Assembly: GCA_013398955.1 (NCBI GenBank)
Contig: VWPU01004545.1
Span: forward strand, 124,001 to 188,000
Origin: Callaeas wilsoni
Taxonomy: Eukaryota; Chordata; Aves; Passeriformes; Callaeidae
Reading direction: 5' to 3'
Length of the DNA stretch: 64,000 bases
Shown here: positions 38,901-50,900 of the stretch, piece after piece
Layout of the letters: every line of letters starts with the position of its first letter
Position numbering within the stretch: the first letter of the stretch is position 1
Program-made: the position numbers and the translations under genes
Notes under the pieces: model-generated
What the model saw: only the letters and a program-made list of their open reading frames with translations
Told to the model about the DNA's origin: nothing
Database searches by the model: none

Positions 38901-41900
38901 TCTGGATTTCATATCATCATGATCTCATCACAATTTCTGATAGTTTCTGCTAAGCTTTCTTGCCCTGATGAATGATTATCCCTTGAATGGACTAGGAAAA
39001 ATACTTCTTTACTGTACTTCAGTGCTTGGGACCCCTTCTGTCTATCTCTGGTTATTGCATTGGTGGAACTGTTGAGTCCTTCAAGACAACTTCATGTTCA
39101 ATGGCTGATTTGGAGTTTTTCTTCTTCACTCTTGCTTAGGCCAATAAAGTGGAGACAAATTAAAGAAAGTGAGTATGAGACCTAGCACGGAAGGCTGCAT
39201 TCAGCATAATAGTTTTCCTTGGTCTTTGTTTCTAGGCATTGTCAGGTTTATATCTCTTTTGCCTTGGCTTCCCTGTGGCTTGGTTTCTGAAATTGCTGCT
39301 CTGTAGGAGATTGATTGCCACATACCAGGCTTGTTTGGCTGAATAAGTAACCAGATTACATCAATTTTTGGTCGTTTAGCATTTCAGCTGCATATCTATA
39401 TATCATGTAGAACCTAGAAACAGGAGTAATTTGTAAATAATTTTTCTATAATTTCCTTTTCTTCCCCCCCCCGCCCGCCCCGTTTGTTTCTGGAAAGCAG
39501 GATCAGCAGAAGTCATCATTCACCTCAACTCTATCAAGTGAAGCATCTTGTTCTCTCTCCTCTCCTGAAAGCACTTTCAACTCCCAAGAGTCATCATCTT
39601 CCTTGACATCCAAAGTGGTTTATTCCGAGAGGCAGTCCTGGCTTGACCTGGTTAACAGCTCTGCCACGGAAGAGGGTGATCAGCCTTTAACGTTCTGCGT
39701 ACAGATTCATTCTGATGAGCCGCCAGAAGTGGTCTGTGGAGATGCAGCAGAAAGCCAGGAAGTCCAGCCTTCCGAACCCAATGGTGGATCCCAAACCTCT
39801 TACTTAAGTGCAGATACACATTGTCTAGCTGTGCCAGATGCAACAGGACAGCGATCACTAGCCAAAGGTGAGCTAATGAAAAAGGAGATTTTTGCTGCAG
39901 AGCCATACAATACGAGAGTTACGGGTTTCCTTAACTACCTTTCTCCTTCCTTCTTCTATATTCTTCACTGAAGAATTTTCCAGTGACACATCATTTATAA
40001 CATTTAATTTATCGCACATTAAATATATAACCTAGTATCTGGTTGGTAGGTACCTTTACAACTTATCTCAAATTGTATCCATATGTTAGACCATAACCGC
40101 AGTATATAAATCTAGCGTAGACATAATTTTATTAACAGTCTTTATTTCAATGCAGATATCTTTTATTAGCTAGGATTGAATCAAAATGTTAACAAAGTTT
40201 GTCACAGAATAGACACCCTAACCAAAATAGAATATGTAGGAAATGGTGAATATGGGGTTAAGTCAGTCCAATTTTACAAATATATGCTGTTTCATTTACT
40301 CTCCCTATTTGCTTCATTAAGCTTCATTGTAATCAAGAGAAAACCACTGAAATCCTGAATCAGAAAGTCTATTAAGACTGGATTTTGTTTAAGCAAATGG
40401 GTATCTGCACAGTATCCTCCTACGGAAATGTACTGCTAATTGAAAAAGGCGGCATAGTTCCAGAATTTGGTCATTGTTACTGTTCATAACTTTCCTGCGT
40501 AGTGAGAAAATATCTCCTGCCTTTTGAGCAAAGCTGCTTCTTTCTGAATTAAAAGCAGTTGAAACTTAAGTGTTGTTCTTGGCATATAATTATTCTGCAT
40601 AGAGGGGTAATACATTAGGGAACAACAACATTCCTGGCCCTCAGCTCTTCCCATGATTCCACATCCTTGTAAAGGTTTGAAGTGAGTACTTTGTTGCTGA
40701 AAGAGAAGGGTTGTCTCAGCACAATGCAAAACAAAGGTGCATCTAAGAGCTTAGGCCGAAAGTAATGCACCGGTGGAAAGAAACACCACTGGAGTTTTTG
40801 ACAACTCAGGGTATTTCCCTGCAGGTGAACTTGACACTGAAAGATGATACTATAAGGCACATTAGTTACCTTGTCAGCCCCCTTATCATTTTACAAATAT
40901 CAACACTTAGAAAACTGGCACCCTTTATGTTGTCATACCTTTTTCTGATTTTACGAAAAAAAAAAAAAGGATATTAAGCAAAGTAGAGTTTTCATCAAAA
41001 GTGAAAATTAACTCAGTGTTTTATGCTGACCTTCCTTATCCATTTTGTAGGCTTCTCTGCTAGAAAATTCTGCAGCAATGAAGATCAGAAAGAATTAAAA
41101 TCCAGAGTGAGCATATGTGCTGTTTTTATGTACTGGAAAAGAGTGCTGTGTTTTGAGTTACTGGGGAATCTAATTCCCCTAATTCTGGCTTTGCAAGTTG
41201 TGAAAAGGCTGAGGCTGGCAGAAATGGAGTCCCTAATGAAAATGTCACAAAGACATATTAAATATATAGTTTTCTGTAATTTTACCTTCTGGGTCAAATT
41301 TGACAAAATAGTGTCTTTTGAAAACATTACTAGGGACATTCAAATGGATTGTTGGAATGTAGGTCCATAATAACGGCATAGTGGCTTATAGATCCTGTTG
41401 ACAAATATTCAGTGGTTGCTCTTCAGAAATCAAAACTTTTGCTTAGAATATGTTACTCTGGTATTGTCAGAAATCCTGCAATAATGTATAGGTTACTGCT
41501 TTCCATTATAATGTAACGGGGATAAATAGTTTTATTGGTAGTCCTAGAATTAGCATGGCACATTCATAATCACTTAAAGCATAGTTTGATAGGCTCAATC
41601 ACACTAACCAATAAAAATGGGATTAAAATGTAAATCAAGGCACATTTTGGTATATTCCTGCGGTGTGCAAGACGGCTTAATTTTGCTAAGGTTATTCCTG
41701 GGGAAATTAATTCTTCTGTTGCTCACTGCTTAGTTGATGGGCAACCCTGATGGCTGACACAGAACACTTCCATCCTAACCACAGTGGTGATTGCTGACAG
41801 AATTCCAGAAATAGATAATTTCACCAAGACAGTCACTATGGAAACTGTATAACCTCACTAGCTACTGTCCGTGTCATAACCCATTGTTGACCAAGTAAAA

Positions 41901-44900
41901 CATATGCTATACACAGGTTTGCCTTTCCTTTATCAGTCTGCATATTATGGGCTGGGTGTGGAGAGTGCTGCAGTGTGGGGCCCTCCCCTGCAATGGCCAC
42001 TGAAAAAATTAAGCAAATAATTTGCAAGGAGATTAAGCTACTTCAATTTGAGAATGAGGCAGGAAAAGAAGGATTAATGTAAAATAGCAATTCAGTTCCA
42101 AATGAAAGTTATCAAAAAGGATGCAGTTCTGTGGCTTATCCCCCAAGAATTTCCCTCTCCAGCTAGTTGACAAGGATGTGCATGAATACTATGAGGTGAA
42201 TTCAAGTTGTTGGGTAAAATCTAGCTGCAAATTCTCCTGATTTTCAATAACTGGTAAGAACACTCTTGTTACCTGATGCGAAACAAGAAGGCATACCCCA
42301 GTGCAATCGGTATTATTTGCTTTACAGTGCTTCTGAATAGCTCATTTCTGACATGTTTCAGAGTCATGAAACTGCATCCAGGAGGAGACAAGTCTGTCTT
42401 TTGTCAACATTTGTCCTGAAAGCACATGTTCCCTGTGTATAAAGATGGTCCTGCCATCATCAGAATAGCTATGTTCTTTGATAGTCTTTGATCCCAGTCC
42501 GCCACAGAACCTACGAGTTTGTCTGTGCTCTCTCTTTCTCCTGATGAGGATAAGAAAACCCTGCCACATCTTTCTTGGCCATATTCTTCATGATAAAACC
42601 ATGAGATGAATTTTTGGTTGTAGCTGATAAGAGCCTAGAGTTGAGGTGAAAATTTTCTAGAACCGAAGAGCACTTTTTCTGGACAAAGTCTAGAAATGGA
42701 GACCAATGTGAGAAAAGTTGGTACCTAGAAGGAAGAAAGAGTAGCTGTGGTTTTTGTGGGAAGAGCTTACCATAAAAACAGTGAAGAAACCTTAGTGATG
42801 AGTTAAACAATGAAGGAAACATTTTTCAGAAATAAATGGATGAATCTCCATAAGAAAAGCTACAGATTCAACTAAAGGATGACAGAATTTTTTTTCAACA
42901 GAAATTATTTAATGAACTCTGCTAAGCAACTGTGAGTATCTGATGCAAGGAGCCATAACATATGATATTTCTAACAGTCTTTCCAACCACTCTTAGTGCT
43001 GTTACCAACATTCTCAGCATTAATTCTCTGCACCAGTTACTGGGGAGATGTTACATACCAGAGAGTGATACACAGGTACAAAGAAGGGGCGTTTGTAAAT
43101 TTTCTCTTTTGAAAGGAGACCAACATTACGCATCCATTTACTTTTTGGGAATATTTAATACTTTGGTGATGCAACTTGCTACATGCACAATGACAAAGAA
43201 TTCTAAGCTGCCTGTGATGCAAAGAAACTGAAAGGTAAACAAGAAACAGCTGAGAATACAAACAGCTGTCTGACTACGTGTGCTGCATCCAGAAGCTGGC
43301 CTTGCCCCTCTAGGATGACTAGACACGCACCCCAGCCAAACTCCACCCTTTGGATTTCTTCTGGCAACTACTGGAGCAAGAAGTATCTGACTGTGACATA
43401 CCACCATAATGATCAGAAACTGTAACAGCAAAAGGGAGCCACAGGAACTGAGAGGTTATATAATAGGAATGTGTGTTTCTATTTATTTAGGGATCTACTA
43501 CTATAGCAGTAAGATCCTTTTCAGTGCATTTTCTGAGGGTTTCGTGATCATATGAAGTTAATGCATCTTGGCAAGATTCATTTGCCATTTGCAAAAGAAG
43601 ACTGCATTCTTATTTTACCATGTCTGGTTTATTTCAGCTTAGCTCACAGTAGCTGTGGAAGATCTGGTGTGTGCAGATATTTTCAAACCTGGACAGCTTT
43701 TCAAATACTGTTTGGATTTTATCTGGGTTGGTTTTGTGGGAAGGAGTTGGTTAAATAGGAGCCGGATTCATTCAATCCCTTCTGTTCTCAGAACTGTCAT
43801 CCTCTTCCTCTCTGGAGTTTGCCTGTGCCAGTAATAGCCAGAACAGATCCTCTGGCGTGCTCTGGCCCCTTTGTTCCTTCTGCAAAAGTTCCTTCTAGAA
43901 AATAGCTGGGTCATGGCTGAGACTAGCCAAGAAGTGTGCCTATAGTGAGAACAACTGTGTAGAGAAACAACTTGAATAATTTTTTTTTTTCTCATCAAAA
44001 AAGATTTAGAAATCACAGTGAAAACTATGGTGCTACAGTTTTCTGAACTCTCTGAAAAAGAGATACTTATTTATGTTGTTTCCAGTTCAGTCAGTTTATT
44101 AAAATTCCACCCCTCACTGCTGAGTCCACTACACTGTCAGACAACAGCATCTAATTGTTGGTGGTAACATAGTTTCCCTATTATTTTCTTCCAATCTTTC
44201 CTACCTTAGTTCTGCATTTGCCGGCGAGGAGTTTGCCTGAGCTATGCTCACCTAGCTGAAATTTTCCCTGTGTTTTCTGCTCCATAGTTGTGTGGGAAAT
44301 GTGATTTCTCTGAAGTGACATCATATTCTCCATACTACCAGTATGGAGAAGGGCTAGGGGGTGGATAGGTAGGTAAGGGCAAAAATAATTTATGACTTTT
44401 TTTTCCTCTGCTCTTCCTGCCTTAGGTGTATGTGTTCTCTCCCACTGGCATCAAAAATTTTAGCAGAATCAGAATCAGAGGTGCTGGCAAAACTACAAGA
44501 AGCTCATAAGAGTAGCAAGAACAGGAGGAAGAAGCAGAGCTTTTTTTCTCTGGGATTAATACACAACTGGAGGTCTGTGAGATCTCAGTTACAGAATGGG
44601 AGAAAAAATATTTACATTCCAGATAAATTTAGTCAGATACGTTCTGTTGGAGGTGGTTTTCAACGCAAAATGTTCTTTCTGCCAAACATTTCCAATTTCT
44701 GTATCTTTACCACTGGGAAAAAATCAACTTTATTTTTCACAGCTGCTTTTTGAAAGTTCTGGATAATTTCACTTACATAGGCCTAAAGAGCATTAAAGTT
44801 GAGATTTCAGACAGGCTCCTGTACTGATGCTCGAAGATGGGGAGCCTCAGTACCTTAATGTCTCCAGCCTGTGGCATGTTGGCTGATGGGAGAGCAGAAG

Positions 44901-47900
44901 CTGAAAATTGAGGAGATGAAGAATAAGCATGTTGAACCTCTGGGAGGTTGTTCTTGTCTGTGATACCTCCTGTTAGAGGGAAATTCCAAATAAATGGCAT
45001 CAAGCCTCAGAATTGTATTTAACTTCCCCTGAATCAGAAATTTTCAATTGTGCCTGAAATACTATTACTACTCCAACCTAGGTGGTCTCTATTTCTTGAA
45101 TGTGAAACTATCTCAGTGCAGAACTTCCCTTTTCCTCACGTCAGCACTGGTTCTTTTCCACTTTGCTCACTGTGGAGTCTGACAAAGTTAAAGGAGATAT
45201 ACAACATTGCAGAATTTTTCTAGAAGTGCTCTGAAGCTTTAGCAGGCTGCAAGGCTTGTGAGTGAAGGGCATGGTGTAGAATTCCAGGAAGACAGGTCCT
45301 TCCAGTGGCATCACTCAACAGAATTGCTTACAGCTAGTAGTGCCAAGGGAAGAAAAAAGTGCACTGTGCACGTGTTCCCCCCAACTGATGTACACCATCA
45401 TAGATGCACACAATATGTAATATCTTTCCACTGTGGTCATTTGTTCCTTACCACTAATCCTTCAGTAGGTTCTGGGAGAAAAATGAATGTATTTTATCTA
45501 TAAAATAGGATGAGATAAAGAAGTGCTGTAGTAGCATTTCTGTTTCCTGACTCGCATGGCTGAGACAGAAAGTGCTTAGCTTGAGGAGTGGCTGGTGGAA
45601 GAGATAACTTGTTGTATTTTATTCCGAAGTGACTTTATGTTGTGGTGAATGAACCAACCAGGGGGCCACAGAGCCCGGAAACAGAGGTTTGGTGGGCTGG
45701 TACCAAAGCGTAAAACCCCATTCTGTGAAGATGGCTTCTACCTTTGAATTCCTAGGATTCCTGAGGGGTGGTTCTGTCTAGAGTTGACAGACACCTCTTG
45801 TGTCCCCTAAGGGAAGGTGTCCTGGCCTGTCCCGCCTTCCTCCTCTTCCTATGGGTCCCTGTGGTGTCACCCCGCCCCCTTCCTTGTATCTATTTAAAAA
45901 GGGCCTGATTGCCTTGCCTTGCCCTCTTCCCATCTGACCCCCTTTGAGGAAGCCTAATATGTCCTTGGAACATTGGTCGAAGGGCCACCTCTGCTCATTT
46001 ATTTCTGGCTGCGCCTGGGCTATCCACAAGCCCCAGGCACGCTAGGCTCCGTGCCCTCCACCGCACGGGCTGGGAGGCTGGCAAGCGAGGCACCGAGGTG
46101 CCCCGGGGTGTTCTGCCTTTGTGTGGGACACGCCTGGACCAAGCTGCTGCCATCTCAGCCCGGCCAGCGTGCCGGCGCATTAATATAACTTTAAACATGC
46201 CTGATGTGAGCTGCATAACCTGGCTGGAAAGAATCACTCCAGAGCAATGCTAGTGGGGTCCAACTTATCCATATTATTAAGATTTTTTTGCCAACAGACT
46301 ATATCCAGCCTCATAAACCTTTAGAGGTTAAAAAAAAGCTCAGAGCAGGGATGGTACATTTTTTTGTTGAGTCTGATACAATCTGCTCATTTTCACACCA
46401 GGGCCTGAGCTTATGTACTGTGTGCTTTTTGCATATATTTTTACTTTGTGATGGAAAGCAAATATTTTGTGACAATTTGGTAGTATGGTCTAGACACCAC
46501 AGGTTTCTTTCATAGGAAGAATCCAAATCACTGCAGCCTAAGAGTGCAGAACTGGTGAATGCCTGTGCCTCTGTTAAGAGACCTGCTCCTCTGCAGGTCA
46601 GTGTTCTGGCTCCAGGTTCAAGCAGTACCAAGTTCTGGGAAAATGTGCCGTGAATATTTGAATCTGGAGAAAACTTCCAGTCTGCTAAAGTCTTGAGTCA
46701 CATTGTTTTATTTCTGTTATCCAACACTAATTTTCTCTCAGGTGTTTCATGGAAAAAAAAAGCAAGCAAATTACAGCTAGTGCTTTCTTAGTTTACTTTT
46801 GTGGCATTAAGAAATACTGAAAGGCATCATAGTGCAAGTGAGGATAAATACATTTTCTTATCACAGATCATTTTATTTGGCTTGTTAATTGAATGCTAGA
46901 TATAATGCCTCTGCTCTTCCTTCACTACCTCTCCCCCTCTCAGATTCACAGCATCAATCTAATGCATTCAGTGGCAGCTTCAAGCCTGCAAAAGTGGGCT
47001 TTTTCTTTCTGAATTTGGCTCAGGGGTACTTAGGACACTGAAGGTAAAATTCCAGATAGGTAACAGACAGTCTGGCCTCAGTTTATGGAGGTTTATTGGC
47101 AGACATATCCTTTGTCAACAGCAACAGTATTCTACACAAACGCACAGTATTAGGATACTCTTTTATTTTTTAACTATAGTTGAAATTCATCAAAGATGGA
47201 GACAAAAGTGCTATGTAAGTCATACCTAGCTCTACACAACCTGTAAGTTCCACTCACCCTTGTTTTCCAACAGTTTGCTGAAATTCTGTTTAGTTGCTTT
47301 ACTGCCACTTCCTTTATCCATCTGATATGAAAAATCTGGCACATTCCTTTCCCTTTGAAATTACCTGACCCTGATTAATCCTTTGGAGGATGAGAATGGT
47401 GGAAGAAGAAGAAATAGGAAAGGAGTTTCAGGTAGCAATTTTGAAAGTCTGCAGGAGCTGAGTACACTTTGCTGGGCAAGTGCATCATCTGGGAGCCTTC
47501 TGCTGGGCTTTTCTGACTTGGCTCCATCTTTTGCTGTTCTAAGTGTTACTGTGCTCCTTACAGTTTCCCACAAGTACATGGAAGATATCAGAGTACTTAG
47601 CATGGAAGAAGAGTGTTCAGTGAGGGTGTTTTCTCAGGCTTGCTGTTTTGTAACCCTTTTAGGACACTGAGGAAGGTCATAAGTTAGCCTCAAAAGGTGT
47701 CTGGAGCAGGAACCTTAAGTCCGCTGTGCGTTGACTTTATCTAGAAGTTGCTGGATGGGACTGAAGCAACTTTTTTCCTTCTTAAACAGTCTTTCTTGGA
47801 TAGCTGATAAAAATGAATTTATCTCTCAAAGTGTTACTGTGCACAGTCCTGATGGGTGATGACTACAGCAGAGTTGAGCCAGTCCTATGCAGAAGCTGGC

Positions 47901-50900
47901 TAATGCAACAAACAGCTGCTTCATCCCAAGAAAGCAGGCAGGAAACTCGTTATTACGAGCGTCATGGCATGTGCCAATAGTTTTCAGGAAATACTACTGC
48001 CGTGTATTATGCCTTACACTTCCATTTTTTTTCTGTTTCCTGCAGCTTGTTAAATATACAACAGTTCTCCTTTTCCTCCCCCAGCAATGTACCAATGTTG
48101 GAAGTTATATTTAGTTTTTGTCAAGTTACAGTAGGCTTTTTATAACCACACAGTAGTGAAGAATAGGCCAGCAACACAGTGAAGGCAAATATTTGCAGCA
48201 TATCATAAACCTTTCTTGTAACCTAAATATTTAGAAAGAACAGAGATGTAGGAGGATGCTGTACTTTATAAAACATGGAAAAGATAAGGAGCAGCCTCCT
48301 AAGCCTGCTGACATATTGCAGAAGTCTTTTCACTGCAGCATGAGTGAGCAAAAGGACTTGTTCCTTTTGTTCGCAATATATTTTCTGACTGCAGATGATT
48401 TAGAAAAGTGAATGTTTAACTTTAAAACAAAAAAGTGCTCAGCCAGTTCAATGGGCATAGGGAGGGCTGCAGTTGAAAAGAACCAACACCACTACCCCCA
48501 GTGATATAAAACCAAGTGTTATCCAAAGTGAATCTTGAGGGATTCATTAGCACCCTGAAAACAGCAACAGCTGTAAGATTTTCCTTTAGAGATCACTGAA
48601 GATGTGTGGACTGAAGGACAAGAAGTGAGTAGTGCAGTCTGTTACTAAAAATGGCCTTTTGCTAAAACGCCCCTACATATGCCTGGTACATTTTTAGTTT
48701 CTATCTGTTCATTTTTAAGTTGTTTTATTCTGAGAAATGCCTTTGCTTCAATTTTCATTTTATGCTATTTTCAGCTGTTTACTTGCTTTTCCTTCCTTGT
48801 GCTCTCTGTCTTGGAAGATGGTCCTGTAGTGTGGGAGCAATCAGAATAATTAAGGTGGAGATAATCAAAGCTCTGTTGTGAGGCATTACAAGCAAATTCT
48901 CTGCTGCAATCTGTGAAACTCAGGAGCAAGACATTGGATGCCCCAAGAGTTCTTGCTTCAATCTGTTTTCTAGGGACCTTCTCTTGGGGCCCCTGAAATG
49001 TTTCTATGTTTCATTTGATTGCTCATTTTTTTCAAACTCTATTTTCAATAATTACCAAAACCTGCTGATGAATCAGCACACCAAAGAGAATTTGCCCTGT
49101 GAGTTGCCAGGTAGAAGCATAATTCACTGTGTGTAGCATGTAGGAAGGGGTAAATGGGTGTAGATGCCATCAGAGTTGTTTCACTCAAACATAGAGTTAT
49201 TGACAGTTGTTCAAAGTCTCTGATATATTCAGAGCAATAGAGCAGCCCTCTATTAGTGGAGATACAGGCTCACATCTCTTTGGATCATTACCTGATTCTA
49301 AACAACATGTGAGTTTGGAAGTATGTCTTTCTCATAGCCATTATAACCCTAGAAATTACCCTAATTTTATTTTGTCTTAACTCTAATGCCATTAATAGAG
49401 TTAATAACTCTTTGTTTTAACTCTAATACCATTATTTTTTGAGTTAGTTGAGAGCCTTCTTGATGGCTGAACATAACATTTCTGTTATCTGCTGCCACAT
49501 TCACGTTCTCATACCCAATTTATTCTTTCTTTTTGCAGAGCAGGAAAAATGTGATGATGATGATGAAATGGAGCGACTTTACAAGTCATTGGAGCAAGCA
49601 AGCCTGTCTCCCATTGGTGATCGTCGGCTGTCAACTAAGAAGGAGCTTAGGAAGTCATTTATCAAGCGCAGCAAAAACCCCTCCATTAATGAAAAACTCC
49701 ACAAAATTCGAATGCTGAACAGTACATTAAAGGTGAGTTTGCAGATCTTGCCAAGGAAAAGCTCGAGAGAAAAACAGTTTGGCTGAAAAAAGAAGCAATA
49801 TAGACTTCAGCCAAACTCTAATTATATATTTACTGGAAACCTCTGAGAATTCTGTTAAGTTTTTGATTTTTTTTTCCTGCTTCATTGTGAATACTGATCT
49901 GTGTTATGTTGTTCAATTTGAACTGGAAGCAGAGGCAATAGCTCAGGAGGGACTCTTCTTGCAGAAGTTCCAGCCCATTTGGAAAATTTAATAAAGAAAA
50001 CTTCTCTTAGTTAACTGGAAAACTTGCAAGGTCAGCTAAATGCACTAAACAGAGGAGCCTTATAAAAGGAAGAGCAGACAAAGTACATTGATGATAAAGG
50101 ACATGAAAATGACCCTGAGCCAAAAAAAGTTTTCCTTACGTGATTATCAGAGAATGTACAGGATGTGCCAAAGCTATTGTAAAGACCTCCTGTAACTAAA
50201 ATATTTTTAATAACAAAAGCATCCTGCTTTTATGTTGGAAATATATCACTAACTGGAGGGGTGCAGGGGTTCAGGAGATGTTCCATGAAAGGGCCAGTAA
50301 ATCTGTCTGGAATATGGGGATTTATGAAGCTGTTTACCTGCCAGCATCAAGTGTCAAGGGATTTCAAGGCCTGCTTCTGAGTGGTACTGAGGGAAGCAAA
50401 AAGCTTAACCATAGCATTTATATTGTAAGGAGAAGAAAGAATAAATGCAGACTTGGGGGTTCACTTGTTTCTTTTCGTATGCATTAGAAGCAGGAATTGA
50501 GTATCTTGTTTCAAATGGATGTATTTGGCTTCAGGCACTGTAAGCTGGAGAAATGCATGTAAAATGGTTGGACTTGATCTTAGAGGTCTTTTCCAACCTT
50601 TGCAGTTCTATGATTCTAAAAACTTATCCTATCAGCACAATCATTGTTTTGATTATTAGTTGTAATGGGAGGTTTGGCTTTGGCACCTCAGCCTGTATTG
50701 AAATTCCTGAAAGGTACAATTGTAAAGGGAATTGGGAAGAGAAGCATTCTTCTTGGCTCCATATGAGACCTGGTGAAGTCTCTGCTTAATATCAAAGAGT
50801 TTTCAGTGATACGGCAATGACTACAGAATTATTCATTTGCATCAGCAGTAAATGAGCCCACCACGTAACAGAAAGCTAGTTTAAAAAATATCCCTATTTT

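Larger units (their letters stand above)
34119..39500 (+). other. IPCEF1: IPCEF1 intron 7
   Basis: It holds the right inverted-repeat arm (34927-35226, - strand) and a CR1 3' fragment (37944-38369). Otherwise it is AT-rich intronic DNA with nothing recognised. Confidence 0.8.

Noticed and set aside
44416..44753. Possible extra IPCEF1 exon after an acceptor-like ctgccttag at 44425
   Set aside because: In the phase required after exon 8 it reaches a stop within about 13 codons, has no human counterpart, and exons 8 and 9 join in phase without it.
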